64,000 nucleotides of DNA from Beroe forskalii (taxonomy: Eukaryota > Ctenophora > Nuda > Beroida > Beroidae), in assembly GCA_011033025.1 (NCBI GenBank), contig WFMF01000637.1, positions 19,753 to 83,752 on the forward strand. Reading direction: 5' to 3'. This document shows positions 12,957-25,590 of the stretch, piece by piece. Numbering within the stretch: the first letter of the stretch is position 1; every line of letters begins with the position of its first letter. The position numbers and the translations under genes are program-made. The notes under the pieces are model-generated. The model ran no database searches. It was not told where the DNA came from and saw only the letters and a list, made by a program, of their open reading frames with translations.

Positions 12957-13778
12957 GTGAGTCGATATGCTGAGATTTTATGATTTATTTGAATTAATTT
13001 TATATTTTAATTATGTCTTATAAAAAATGTTTGATAAGGCCTGGTCTAGCGGTCCTAGCAATTATGCAATTGATTTAGAGCGCGCAATAGCAGCATATAC
13101 CATTCCACATGACATTATGGTTCTACAGAATGGCAAGTAATAGCGATGAAAAAACTGGCATATACCGAATTAAGTGTTTTCCGAAGATTTAGGGTAATAT
13201 TTTTTGACAATATCGAGCGATTGACTATACCCATGAGCAGTGCACCCAAAGTTGACACAATGTCTGTTAAAAAATAGAAATTCCGTCAGATAATTTGAAA
13301 CTTACGCAGGACAATGCAGGGTCTATAATGATACCCTCCAGGCGCTATTATCTGATAATACCTTCGACCTCGTAACCAATTACTCTTGGCTCCCTGCAAT
13401 TTGAGATCTGTTGGCCATCATTACAGCTCAATAACTGCCAGAGAGTTACAATTACATCATCTAGATCTGTAGGCATGTTAATTGAACAAGGGATCTGAGG
13501 AGCCCCGTGAAGTAATTTTAGTGAGTAGCGATTGAAAATGATGAATTATTGAATTTTATAACTTTTATTTGCATGCCTGCCCGCCTTAGATCGAACGTGC
13601 TCAAACCATGTGATATTTTGAATTAAGACGACGGTGTGATTAATGACATCTTCTTTGTAACAAAAATCGATTTGATAGCAAAATAGAAATTAGGATATTC
13701 ATAAATGTCAGAACTTCTAAAATATCGGAACTTATATTTCTTTTAGAAGAAAACACTAAACAAAGGATTAAGGAATAT

Positions 13779-13835
13779 GTTTTCAGCGTTCCATTTCTTT
13801 GTTTTCAGCGTTCCATTTCTTTGTTTTCAGCGTTT
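13779..13835. repeat. 22-bp direct repeat, 2.6 copies
   Basis: Copies of gttttcagcgttccatttct plus tt begin at 13779, 13801 and 13823 (the last is partial). Confidence 0.8.
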
Positions 13836-14329
13836 TCTGCCATGTGACGCTTACGCACGATTTATTTTCAGCGATTTTTCTCTTTTTTCCAAGAACATCG
13901 CCCCTTCAAACGAAAACAAACGAAACAACAAAATTTTGCAAGTATTCTCAGAGCTAAAGGAAGAAAGGAAGAGGATTGTATCAGAAGACCATTACCAATT
14001 CCGTCATCATATTGTCCACTATATTATCATTCGCTTTGTATATTTCGCAAACCTATTTTATTTTTCGCAGCTGACTGCCACAAAACATAATAGCGAAACA
14101 TTGCAATACTCGACATTCTTCATCCGACAACTATTGCTGAAGCGAATGAGCTCTTATTGTTCCAGACATGAAAAGTAGGCCCCTCAATCTGATGTCATCA
14201 TCTTGCTTTTACATGGGTCGTTGTTGGAACAGTCCATGGTTCTTGAGCGCGCAACGAATCTATAAAGTATCATAATATATATTTTCTGTTACAATGGTTC
14301 GAGTGCGCGTTCACTTGGGGGTTGACAAT

Positions 14330-14400
14330 TTGGGGGTTGAAATGACGTCGTTACCATAGCACAGGGTAGTAGGAATTGGTGACGTTGAACCGCCTACTTT
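14330..14400. mobile_element. Diverged copy of the CRE-containing miniature element
   Basis: Contains aatgacgtcgttaccatagc, then gtagtaggaattggtgacgt, and ends in accgcctacttt, matching the right TIR of the family. Confidence 0.5.
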
Positions 14401-15484
14401 TCTAACTATACTGGTGGTGTTTGAGCTCATATTGCAACACCTTCAGTAATGTTACTACTATATTGTGTTTTTAATACACTGTAGAGCTCAAAGAGCATCG
14501 TTTCCAGTAGTTTTGAGGCGGCTTGAGTGTCAAACCTTTAGAAAATATTTCATTGACTTTTAGCTTATTATTAATTTACTAGCGTTTGCCCGCGAAGATT
14601 CGCAGAAACAATCAACCTGTGGTTCATTTTGTATCCAGCAGCCAACAGCTACTTGCTTCATGACGTCATCATGGAGTTTGTTAAGTAATTAGATCAACTA
14701 AGTATTACCTTAACATGCTACCGCTTACCGAGGATTACAGATATTCGCGGAAATGCATCGCTCATCATACTTTGTAATTTGAGATCACCTATATACACAC
14801 AGTATATATTAGCATTAGTAAACGGATGATATTTATTATGCGAATAACTAATTAACGGATAGTCCAATTAAATAGTTCAAAAAAATAAACCATCCTCTTA
14901 ATTGGGTGAAGATTTTCCCGAAAAACCGATCAAAAATATCAAATGCACTTCTTACAAACGCATTACAGACACACAGATGCACGAACACTTTGAAATTATT
15001 AATATAGATCCTTTTTACACTTACGTAATTATTTGAATTTTCAAACTTTTACATCTAGAGATGAATGAATTAAAGATTAATCCTGTTTAATCCTGATTGA
15101 TGTCTTACCTTATCGGACAAAATTATCACGGGTTTTAGTTGCACGGACCTAAAACTTCGCGGTGATTAATATTCTGATCGTACCTCTTGTCCTATCATCC
15201 ATTATTGCTATCATCCATTTCTTTTGATAGGGTGGCAGTAATAAAACCGAGTTGCTTTTTTCGACACTGGGAACCGTAGAGTTCTTGGAGAAAATACGTA
15301 AAGTTGTCTCGGAGAAGAGACTTCGTGCGATTTTCTGAGAATATATTTTCAATCAAATATGTACCTATTTAGGTTGAAGGCTTGAATACATAAATACTCT
15401 CGATTTCCATTAAATCACATGTTGCATAAATATGCTAAAAATTACAACGATTTCTTTCCATAAAGAGTGTGGCATTAGGGTGCA

Positions 15485-15513
15485 CCAAAAAAATTAAATT
15501 TTTGGTGCTCAAC
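15485..15513. repeat. Small hairpin
   Basis: The sequence reads accaaaaaaatt then aaatttttggt, with matching flanks gc on each side. It forms a short stem of about 12 bp with almost no loop. Confidence 0.5.
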
Positions 15514-15710
15514 CCCTGAGTGATAGATCTCGGTGAGACAAGACCGAGGATATCCGGTTTTTTGAAATTGGACCCCGGGAACCCCTGGAGCGTTGACGAT
15601 TTGTATCGGCCATACTTGTATGGAAGGCGCGGTATGGCGTGACCATCCGCGGATTCTACGCGCGCGCTTATATCCGCGCGCGCAAGATTCTGCTGCAGCT
15701 CCGCGAGATA

Positions 15711-15779
15711 TAGATCGAAGTAGGGTGTACTTGACCGATATTTGCTAGATCGAAGTAGGGTGTACTTGACCGTTATTTC
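15711..15779. repeat. 35-bp two-copy tandem repeat at the edge of the foldback element
   Basis: tagatcgaagtagggtgtac followed by ttgaccg occurs at 15711 and 15746. It stops about 8 bp before the left end of the inverted-repeat element at 15787. Confidence 0.7.
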
Positions 15780-16844
15780 AAGGAATTTTCAAATATAGTT
15801 TACAGCAAAGGCCGTGTTTATTGAAATATCACACATTAGCTCCGAATGTTAATGAGGGTGAAGTGGTGATGATGCTGAGCATTTGATAAACTGATCGACA
15901 TAGTATGGGCTATTGGGGTGGGATGAAGCAAATGACAGGACCAGTATGATGCATGATATGCTGCTGTGCATGTATAACGACAGGGGACAATCCTGCTCAC
16001 TAGGGGACAATGTACATTGTACTCCCGTGTGTAGTGTCGGTGTGTAACTTTAAGTGTAGACTTTTGTTAGTGTAGGTCGGATGTAATCAGAAAATTTATA
16101 ATTATAGATTTATCGCAAGCACACATAACATATAAACAACACCCAAAATTAATGGTTCTTGTGAGTAAGGTTACTGCGAATGATTCGCTCCAGGTTTGCT
16201 GTCAGGGTGAAGGAGGCTGTACATCACTTCTTCTTCTTCAAACAGCGGAAGAGCACTGCACTGTTCCGTTCTGGTTCTTCCTGAACTAGTGGAAGGAAGC
16301 ATCATCAATGCTCAACTTCATCTTACCCGTATAAGACGGGTGAAGGCGCGGGTTGAGGCTGAGCTGTCCCGGAAGCTCAGCTCAACTGCGAGGGGGAGCA
16401 GCAGCTGCAGGGGATGATGTTGATGGTCAGTACATCATCGGAGGTGAAGGACAGGCAGTTACGGGAGGTGATGGGGGAGGAACCTCGAGGTAACCATAGG
16501 CATAACTTCAGTGCTCGTTACTGACAGGATGAAATGTGATCTGAGAGCTTATTCAGGCTTAGAACTTCAGGTATGTCAGCGGCACTAACAGGGTTCGGAT
16601 ATCCTACATGATATGGAACAGATCACATGACCCTGATTGGGTCATGCGTGTGAATCGACTCGTGATACAGTATAAATCGAATAATATTGCGTTTTTCGCC
16701 CATGTTGTGCTGAAATTTAATTCTCTTAACGCTCTTTTAAATTTAATTTTCTTTCGCTCAGTACTCAGATAATAAACCTCGCGCTGAACTAAGCGTAAGA
16801 GAACTACCGATTTGCGTTGCTTTCACTCACGCTTTATCCATCTA

Positions 16845-17440
16845 CCCATACACTGATCACGCTACATCCATCTACCCAGTACCCATACACTCACGCTACA
16901 CACATTTACCCATACACTCCACGCTACATCGATCTACCCATGGACTCACTTCTATAGTACATCCATCTCCCCATACACTCACGCTACACTCATCTACCCA
17001 TACGATCACGCTACACTCCATCTACCCATACACTCACGCTACATCCATCTTCCCGTACACTCACGCTACACTCATCGTCTACCCTTACACTGATCACGCT
17101 GCATCCGTCTACCCATACACTCACGCTACACACTCATCTACCCATACACTCACGCTACCTCATCTACCCATACACTCCCTTACATCCATCTACCCATACA
17201 CTCACGCTACACTCATCTACCCATACACTCCAAGCTACATCCATCTACCCATACCTCGCTACACTCATCTACCCATACACTCACGCTACACTCATCTACC
17301 CATACACTCACGCTATACTCATCTACCCATACACTCACGCTACATCCCTCTACCCATACACTTACGCTACACTCATCTACCAGTACCCATACACGTATAC
17401 ATACACTTAGCTATACTCATCTACCCATACACCCTTATTA
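16845..17440. repeat. 27-bp minisatellite, left arm (about 22 units)
   Basis: Degenerate units of ctacactcatctacccata + cactcacg. Indels are frequent, so no long reading frame survives, in contrast to the right arm. Confidence 0.85.
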
Positions 17441-18150
17441 CTCCCGTACCTACCTCATAGCTCCATAGGTTCTCCTGCGTGGTACTGCCGCAGGATCCCC
17501 AAGGGACTCCTGCAATAATTCACTCGAAGGACGGTAAAATGACGGTTTAAAACAAATATACTGGGGTTGGGGATAAAATTTGAATACCAGCCGCATCAGA
17601 AGCCGGTATTGCTAAGCCCATCTCATCTGAGTCAAAATTATATCTTGGATGCTATACCTTATCCAATGACTGGGGTGACACTGTCTGCGATGTCTAGTAT
17701 CCACTAAGCTCTAACAGAGCCTGCTGAGCTTACATATATAGAAATAGCATTGCAATTGGGTCACACTTAAGCAATAGTCGATTCACACTACTTGATTAAT
17801 CTATAACTCGATTAAATCTGTATCGATGCTTGATTCATCATATATTTAAATTTGAATCATCCCGTTCACAAGAAGGGGACAATCTCCGAGGATGGGGACA
17901 ATTACTGAGTGAGCCGAGAGAGCGTGAGAATTCCCACGTTCTGGGCGACCGATTGTCCCCACTTTTGTCCCCACCTTTGTCCCTCATTCTGGGAAAACAG
18001 CGGCTACAAAGTATTCTTTGGAGTGAGAATGTTGAGAGACTCATAATATGAGCTATCATAGATAATATCAATAGAGCTATAGATAATATCAATAGAGCTA
18101 TCAGTATCAGTCATCACTCAGTTGCACTCAAATCCGTTTAATTCAAGTAA
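17441..18150. other. Spacer of the foldback-like element
   Basis: Unique sequence between the two minisatellite arms. The overlapping 73- and 84-residue frames here (17830-18092) have no recognisable domain. A short repeat of gagctat..agataatatcaata lies at 18049-18105. Confidence 0.5.
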
Positions 18151-18222
18151 ATGTTGCGTCCTTTTGTGCTTTAGACTCTGGAAATGCTTTTCGAGAGTCT
18201 AAAGCGCAAAAGGACGCAACAT
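18151..18222. repeat. Strong hairpin at the inner edge of the right arm
   Basis: atgttgcgtccttttgtgct continues into ttagactct; a loop of about 14 bases follows; then agagtctaaagcgcaaaagg and acgcaacat. The stem is about 29 bp with a single mismatch (tgc against gcg). It marks the start of the right minisatellite. Confidence 0.85.
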
Positions 18223-18236
18223 ATTTTACATGTTAT

Positions 18237-20290
18237 AAACGTATGGGTAGATGAGTGTAGCGTGAGTGTATGGGTAGATGAGTGTAGCGTGAGTGTATGG
18301 GTAAATGGATGTAGCTTGAGTGTATGGGTAGATGAGTGTAGCGTGAGTGTATGGGTAGATGGATGTAGCGTGAGTGTATGGGTAGATGGATGTAGCGTGA
18401 GTGTATGGGTAGGTGAGTGTAGCGTGAATGTATGGGTAGATGAGTGTAGCGTGAGTGTATGGGTAGATGAGTGTAGCTTGAGTGTATGGGTAGATGTAGC
18501 GAGTGTATGGCAATGATGTAGCGTGAGTTTAGCGGTAAGAGTGTAGCGTGAATGTATGGGTAGATGAGTGTAGCGTGAGTGTATGGGTAAATGGATGTAG
18601 CTTGAGTGTATGGGTAGATGAGTGTAGCGTGAGTGTATGGGTAGATGGATGTAGCGTGAGTGTATGGGTAGATGAGTGTAGCGTGAGTGTATGGGTAGAT
18701 GAGTGTAGCTTGAGTGTATGGGTAGATGGATGTAGCTTGAGTGTATGGGTAGATGAGTGTATGAGTGTATGGGTAGATGGATGTAGCTTGAGTGTATGGG
18801 TAGATGAGTGTAGCGTGAATGTATGGGTAAATGGATGTAGCGTGAGTGTATGGGTAGATGAGTGTAGCGTGAGTGTATGGGTAGATGAGTGTAGCGTGAG
18901 TGTTTGGGTAGATGAGTGTAGCGTGAGTGTATGGGTAGATGGATGTAGCTTGAGTGTATGGGTAGATGAGTGTAGCGTGAATGTATGGGTAAATGGATGT
19001 AGCGTGAGTGTATGGGTAGATGAGTGTAGCGTGAGTGTATGGGTAGATGAGTGTAGCGTGAGTGTTTGGGTAGATGAGTGTAGCGTGTGAGTGTATGGGT
19101 AGATGGATGTAGCTTGAGTGTATGGGTAGATGAGTGTAGTGAATGTATGGGTAAATGGATGTAGCGTGAGTGTATGGGTAGATGAGTGTAGCGTGAGTGT
19201 ATGGGTAGATGGAGTGTAGCGTGAGTGTATGGGTAGATGAGTGTAGCGTGAGTGTATGGGTAGATGGATGTAGCTTGAGTGTATGGGTAGATGAGTGTAG
19301 CGTGAGTGTATGGGTAGATGGATGTAGCTTGAGTGTATGGGTAGATGAGTGTAGCGTGAATGTATGGGTAAATGGATGTAGCGTGAGTGTATGGGTAGAT
19401 GAGTGTAGTGAGTGTATGGCAGATGAGTGCGAGTGTTTGGCAGGTGTATGTGAGTGTAAGGGTAGATGGATGGAGTGTATGGGTAGATGAGTGTGGGTAA
19501 ATGGATGTGTAGCGTGAGTGTATGGGTAGATGAGTGTAGCTTGAGTGGCGGGTAGATGAGTGTAGCTTGAGTGTATGGGTAAATGGATGTAGCTTGAGTG
19601 TATGGGTAGATGAGTGTAGCGTGAATGTATGGGTAAATGGATGTAGCGTGAGTGTATGGGTAGATGAGTGTAGCGTGAGTGTATGGGTAGATGGATGTAG
19701 CTTGAGTGTATGGGTAGATGAGTGTAGCGTGAATGTATGGGTAAATGGATGTAGCGTGAGTGTATGGGTAGATGAGTGTAGCGTGAGTGTATGGGTAGAT
19801 GAGTGTAGCATGCGTGAATGTATGGGTAAATGGATGTGAGTGTGTGGCATGGGTAGATGAGTGTATGGGTAGATGAGTGTAGCATGGGTAGATGGGCGAT
19901 GAATGTAGCGTGAGTGTATGGGTAGATGGAGTGTAGCGTGAGTGCATGGGTAGATGGATGAAGCGTGTATGGGTGTGGCGTGGTATGGGTAGATGGATGT
20001 AGCGTGATCAGTGTATGGGTAGATGAGGTGTAGCGTGACTCGGTGTATGGGTAGATGAGTGTAGCGTGAGTGTATGGGAAGATGGATGTAGCGTGAGTGT
20101 ATGGGTAGATGAGTGTAGCGTGATCAGTGTATGGGTAGATGAGTGTAGCGTGAGTTTATGGGAAGATGGTATGTAGCGTGAGTGTATGGGTAGATGGATG
20201 TAGCGTGAGTGTATGGGTAGATGTGTAGCGTGAGTTTATGGGTAGATGGATGTAGCGTGATCAGTGTATGGGTAGATGGATAAAGCGTGA
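18237..20290. repeat. 27-bp minisatellite, right arm (about 75 units)
   Basis: Units of tgagtgtatgggtagatgag + tgtagcg in the orientation opposite to the left arm. Because 27 is divisible by three and few units carry stops, very long frames appear on both strands (up to 559 codons); these translate to short-period repeats and are not genes. A higher-order pattern is visible: units with gtaaatgg and cttgag variants recur at fixed intervals, pointing to amplification of multi-unit blocks. Confidence 0.95.
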
Positions 20291-20925
20291 GTGAAAGCAA
20301 CGCAAATCGGTAGTTCTCTTACGCTTAGTTAAGCGCGAGGTTTATTATCTGAGTACCGAGCGAAAGAAAATTAAAAGAGTGTTAAGAAAATTAAATTCGA
20401 TTCATACTGTATCACGAGTCGATTCACACGCATGACCCAATCATGGGTCATGTGATCTGTTGCATATCATGTAGGATATCCGAACCCTGTTAGTGCCGCT
20501 GACATACCTGAAGTTCTAAGCCTGAATAAGCTCTCAGATCACATTTCATCCTGTCAGTAACGAGCACTGAAGTTATGCCTATGGTTACCTCGAGGTTCCT
20601 CCCCAACACCTCCCGTAACCTCCCTTTACATCCGATTCCGACCTACACAAGTCTACAGTTACACACCGACACTACACACTGGATTACAATGTACATTGTC
20701 CCCTAGTGAGCAGGATTGTCCCCTGTCGTTATACATGCACAGCAGCATATCATGTATCATACTGGTACTGTCATTTGCTTCATCCCACCCCAATAGTCCA
20801 TTCTATGTCGATCAGTTTATCAAATGCTCAGCATCATCACCACTTCACCCTCATTAACAATAACATGCGGAGCTAATGTGTGATATTTCAATAAACACGG
20901 CCTTTGTTGTAAACTATATTTGAAA

Positions 20926-23290
20926 CATTAGCAACCTCATTAATGGAAAAAATGACTCATTAAACTGCATTGTTTCAAAATATAATGAATAATAAAATGC
21001 GCATATTTTAGTAAGAACCACTCAAACGCACGGTAATAGCACAAGCCGGCAAAACGTATATATATAAATATATTTCAACATTTTTAATTTTCCCTTTGTC
21101 CTTACTGCCTAGATATATTATTTTGACTCAGATTTCGCTCTACCAATGGCCGAGCTATAACACCTCATTGACTTGAATCAAATATTTGACTGCGTTACGT
21201 CAATACCTCAGCTTAACATTAGAATTCAACGAGCATTTTACGTTATGTTTTTCTTGGAAAATTTCACAATTCAGTTAAACAGTATAATATGAAGATTTGC
21301 TCTCAGATTCATAAAGAAATTCATTGCTTTGCTCAGGCACCATGTAGCATTTATATTTATTGTTTTTTGTTGTGGTATAAAACAACTTCTTAACAAAAAA
21401 AATGATGCGCCTTACTTTCGTTAATTGACCAATCATCTTTGGCTATCTTCATTAAAGGACATAAGGACAATTGATGAGTAATTTATTTATTCTCTTTTGA
21501 CTCGATGGTACAAGTACTAAACGATGTGGTTCTTTAATGACAATCAATTTCGTCGTTCTACGACATCTTCAGGTCTGTAAATACAATAACATTAATGAAT
21601 AGAATCATAAACTCTAAAAACCCTAAAAACTACGGAACTGTATGTAACGTCCTAAGAACTTTAAATTTGAAATAAAAGGTTCTAAGGCTACATACTTACA
21701 TAGAATTTTACAATAACTAATAACTAGGTACCTACCAAAGAATTCATGATACTAAATCCTGAACAACTTAAATTATGGTACTAAAACTAAAACTAAAATA
21801 ACTGAAATTGACTGAATAACGGATCAAAACTGTATCAAAATCAAATAAAATAATGATCGTAGATCGAATGTGCTGATATCAGCACATACTGCAGTGATTT
21901 AGATATGTAGACTGCGAGATTGACTCATCATTATAGATATTACCAGCAGGCCTTGAGGGAGATCGTGCGATTTAATGTGATGCGCTCAACTTTCAATTTA
22001 AGGATGGCTCTTTATAGCTAAACGTCTCTATAGTCAATGTTATAATGGTCGGGACTTCCGATCAATATCATGGTTTAAAATAGTGAATTCATTCATTTTA
22101 GTCGCCTATTTTTCGATGGAAAGCCCGAAGGTACCGAAGAATTTAGCTAAACAGTCCTACAATCGCCTGTTTTAACAGCTTAAAGTAGCATACGCGGTTG
22201 GTGAGAGTCATTAACCTTGTTTTTGTCGTCTTAACTACTAGCTTAAAGCTCGTAAATTAGTCTCTAACTTCGTGCTTTATCATAACTACGCAAAGAAAAA
22301 TACTGCAGAAAAAATAGAAAAGACTTTTTTGTGGTCTATTATTCCTTTTACGCTTCCAAAAACAAGATGCAGCAACTTTGTTATTAACAGCACTTGATTC
22401 GTTTCATTTAATAAACATTATGAATATGCAGAATTGCAGAAAATAAATTACAGGACTTTGTAACCATATTATTATATTTATAACGCATTATCATATTTTG
22501 ACAAGCATTCGACTTCTTTTCACCATTTGACGTTTAGTTAAGTCGGAGTTTTGTTGAATTGCAGAGTTTCACTCGATTTTGATGACCAAAAACCTAATTT
22601 CCGAACATCAAATTTTAAATTTCAAGACCCAACATAATGGGGATTGCTGAAATGTTTTCGATCATAATAAGTACCGATCATGATTTCATTCGCCTTGATA
22701 AATACACATCTTCATTTCTACTAGGGTAATCAGATTTCTTTTGACTCTTCACAGAGGCGCGTTGAATGACCCGAGCAAAATCTGCAAAAACAGTCGTGCT
22801 GAGTCCATTGAGCGTTACATCAAATCTATTTATAGCACTCGAAGATTGGACTCAATTTCTAATATTCAGACTTAGATGAGATATGATTGTATCATTATGG
22901 GGCAATTCTGCAACACTTTCATACTTCGTCTGCAAATCATTCTTTATATTGTCATATGGTCCCCGCCCCAGGCCCCTTTTGGGAACATAGATCTCAATCA
23001 AATCGGTGCTACCATCCCTTTTGTGCGAGAAAAACTACAAATCCAACCACTTTATTATACTTCTCACTGGTACTGTGTGCTATTATTTGCAACAGTTATT
23101 TGACTCGTTATTCGTAGAACTCCTTGTTGCAGATTTGTTGGGGCCTTTGAAATATTCAAAATTATTGTTTTATATTATATATTTTCATCTTAAAATTGGT
23201 GGGCTTTAAACAGCTTTCTGAGCAATGAAAAGCGAGTTTTTCATCATTTCATATTATCATCCTAACATTGCAAAACCAGGGTTTAGAACC
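20926..23290. other. Interval between the foldback-like element and leader exon C
   Basis: AT-rich and without recognised genes. Contains the 197-bp repeat fragment at 21467-21663 and a CRE-element remnant at about 22070-22117 (tcgcctatttttcg). Three overlapping + frames near 22876-23209 have no splice or domain support. Confidence 0.5.
21467..21663. mobile_element. Dispersed repeat fragment, possibly from a Penelope-like or LINE element
   Basis: Near-identical copies lie at 30634-30839 and, corrupted, at about 62975-63180. The reverse complement includes cctgaagatgtcgtagaacg followed by acgaaat; a CCTGAAGATG...CGAAA motif is typical of non-coding ends of Penelope-like retroelements as I know them. 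That assignment is an inference; no reverse transcriptase sequence is present. Confidence 0.6.
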
Positions 23291-23688
23291 ATGGTCCTAT
23301 CCTGTGGCTACACTTTCTGGCTATCCCTGTCCTTGATGCAAACCCTCGCTCTAACAACAGCAACAACAACTAAAACAGAATCCTCCCTCGCGATGACATC
23401 AACTTCATCTTCTTCCTCATCTTCTTCCTCATCTTCTTCCACATCTTCTTCCACATCTTCTTCCACATCTTCTTCCTCATCTTCTGTACAACGGACCTTG
23501 GCTCCATCGAACATATCAGCAGCAGGTCCCAGAAACCGCATAGGGGTAACAGGAGAAGATGAGATCATGTCACTCAATGACGTCATCAAGCTGCCAGATG
23601 TGGTGGTGGGACATCACACGGAGACCATGTTGCCTCGGAGGAACCACTTTGAAAGGGAGATAGTGAAGATGCACAGGATGAGACACTT
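23291..23688 (+). CDS. Candidate leader exon C: signal peptide + poly-Ser tract, phase-2 donor
   Basis: The ATG at 23291 sits in an excellent Kozak context (accATGg), preferred over the in-frame ATG at 23225. The leader MVLSCGYTFWLSLSLMQTLA is a good signal peptide. It is followed by a Thr-rich stretch and a tract of about 40 Ser/Thr residues encoded by tcttcc/tcatct repeats, then a non-repetitive end with GEDEIMSLNDVIKLPD and a basic tip (HRMRHL). The frame ends at the TGA in TT|GTGAGT, a phase-2 consensus donor. The design matches receptor exon 1, and a Ser/Thr-rich extracellular stalk (possibly O-glycosylated) would suit a receptor N-tail. The family is not recognised. Confidence 0.5.
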
Positions 23689-23701
23689 GTGAGTAGAAAG
23701 T

Positions 23702-24520
23702 TACGTTTCTTCCTGTTTACTCCTGTTCAAATCCTGTTTACTCCTGTTCAAATCCTGTTTACTCCTGTTCAAATCATGTTTAAAAGTTCTTAGTTCAAAT
23801 CCAGTTTAGTCCTGTTTAGTCCTGTTCAAATCCTGTTTACTCCTGTTCAAATCCTGTTAAGTCCTGTTCAAATCCTGTTCAAATCCTGTTTAGTCCTGTT
23901 CAAATCCTGTTAAGTCCTGTTCAAATCATGTTTAGTCCTGTTCAAATCCGGTTTAGTCCTGTTTAGTCCTGTTTAAATCCTGTTCAAATCATTTTTAGTC
24001 CTGTTCAAATCCTGTTGAGTCCTGTTCAAATCCTGTTTCAATCCTTTTTAGTCCAGTTAAAAACCTGTTTAGCGCTGTTAATACTGTCTAAATCATGCTT
24101 AGTTCTGATGAAATCCTGTTTTAGACCTGTTTCAGTCCTGTTTTAGTAATTTCAAATCCTGTTTTAAATTTTAGTCCTGTTTAGTCATGTGTTAGTTCAG
24201 GACTAACACAGGACTATTTAATTGTCCAATGTCCTGTGTTAGTAATGTTAAATCTTGTTTAATCAATAGTCCTGATCAAATCTTGTTTATTCCTGTTCAA
24301 ATCCTGTCGTTCAAGCCCTGTTAAGTTCTGTTTAGATCCTGTTAAAATCCTGTTTAATCTTGATTAGTCCTGTTAAAATCCTGTTCAAATCTGTTTAGTC
24401 TTGTTCGAATCCGTTAAACCTGTTCAGTGTTCAAATCCTGCTTAGTATAGTCCTATTAAAAACTTCAAAGCCTGTTTGGTCCATTTCAAATCCTGTTTAG
24501 TTCTGTTAAATCCTTCCTAA
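23702..24520. repeat. Degenerate repeat of tcctgttcaaa / tcctgtttag
   Basis: About 60 imperfect copies of 10-11 bp starting just after the donor of leader exon C, so it lies in that exon's putative intron. Receptor intron 2 also holds a pyrimidine-rich array. Confidence 0.9.
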
Positions 24521-25411
24521 TCAATTGGTCCTGATTCCTGTTCACCCAATCATATATCTTTCAAATTTCCACAAGATCGCCATTTGTACGCACCTAATAT
24601 TGAATTCACATCCATGTACGTACACACGGCGCCGCGTGACTAGTGAAACTTCTTGTGCTCTTTCTCAAATTCACAGTGTTTTTATGAAACTCACTAAAGC
24701 CTACCCCAACCCCTTATATTTAGCCTTCGAGTGGGCTGAAACTCTCGTCCAAAACTAGAGGGGGAGGGTTGGGTACTTCTTGAACGAAGAAAGATAAAGT
24801 CGCAACTTTGTCTCTACGTACAGAATGGACAATAGAGTGAAAGACCTAAGAAAAATAGGTCCATTGTTAGGCAGTATTTATGCTTTATAAGTCGCAGTAT
24901 GTCTCTAAGCTCAGTGTTTTATACAGCACAACACCGTAATATGAACTGAGAACCCCTGTTTCCTTCTTTTGTTTTATCTCAGATCAGCAGAAGTTGAAGC
25001 TTAGAGAGAAGGTGGTCTTACAACTTTATAAACTCAACATTCAAAACCAAGATAATGACAGTTGACACCATATTTCGCTGCCACAATATTTATTTAATAT
25101 TTAATATACAGTATTGAATATTTATTCGAATCACTTAAAATCGTGAGATGAGACAATACATGAAGAACTCATTATGTCCGACCATCACAACAAAACGCAA
25201 GATGTGGTACTATTAAAGGAGTTATTTAGACCAATTATACCGATTTCTTCATTATTGTTATTTTTCAAAAGGACACGGGGTGTTTCGAATCAGTTGGAGT
25301 TGTCTCGTGCTATAACCTCATGGAGTGACGCTTTATTTCAGTAGGAAGTTTCACGGTGTAGTTTGGAAAAAAGGAAACTTGCCCGCACACGAGAACAATA
25401 GTACGTTGTTA

Positions 25412-25494
25412 CAACACTATTGAGGTGTGGATTGGTGGATATTCCTCGAGGCGAAGCCGAGTGGAATATTGGAAATCCACACCGAAATAGTGGG
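25412..25494. repeat. 83-bp foldback repeat
   Basis: The outer stem cactattgaggtgtggatt pairs with aatccacaccgaaatagtg, and the inner stem attcctcg..ggc pairs with gcc..gagtggaat. It looks like a small palindromic mobile element. Confidence 0.7.
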
Positions 25495-25519
25495 TAGTAT
25501 TAGTGTTATTCAAGGATCT

Positions 25520-25590
25520 GAGCAAAAGTCACGGGGCCGCTCCGTAATCTGGATTTCAAACTCGGCGAGCGGGCCGTGAGTTAAATAATA
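25520..25590. repeat. 71-bp dispersed repeat, copy 1
   Basis: From gagcaaaagtcacggggccg to gtgagttaaataata. A second copy at 26291-26361, in the same orientation, differs at about five positions. Confidence 0.85.

Larger units (their letters stand above)
12957..15786. other. Non-coding interval, no gene recognised
   Basis: Holds a three-copy 22-bp repeat (13779-13835), a CRE-element remnant (14330-14400), a small perfect hairpin (15485-15513), and a two-copy 35-bp repeat (15711-15779). The 133-residue frame at 13777-14178 begins inside the 22-bp repeat and has no splice or domain support. Confidence 0.5.
15787..20925. mobile_element. 5.1-kb foldback-like element with minisatellite-bearing inverted arms
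   Basis: The left end (tttcaaatatagtttacagc) is matched in reverse complement by the right end (tgtaaactatatttgaaa). Homology continues inward through several hundred bases on each side, including aaaggccgtgtttattgaaa / tttcaataaacacggccttt and the ggggacaat..attgtcccc motifs. Next comes a segment with cgtgatacag / gtatcacg and a common flank ttagttcagcgcgagg-like on both sides. Finally each arm carries a 27-bp minisatellite, in opposite orientation. The left arm holds an extra segment of about 400 bp (roughly 16100-16490) absent from the right arm. The centre (17440-18150) is unique and shows no transposase. The design resembles Drosophila FB elements, whose inverted repeats are also built of tandem units, but the relationship is by analogy only. 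Confidence 0.7.

Noticed and set aside
13777..14178. 133-codon + frame with Phe-rich start
   Set aside because: Begins within a 22-bp direct repeat, ends without a donor, and has no recognisable domain; AT-rich composition explains the hydrophobicity.
18171..19885. Frames of up to 559 codons on the - strand (His/Ser/Thr/Leu repeats)
   Set aside because: Three overlapping frames are open at once because the 27-bp minisatellite lacks stops. No signal, splice or domain context; inside a mobile element.
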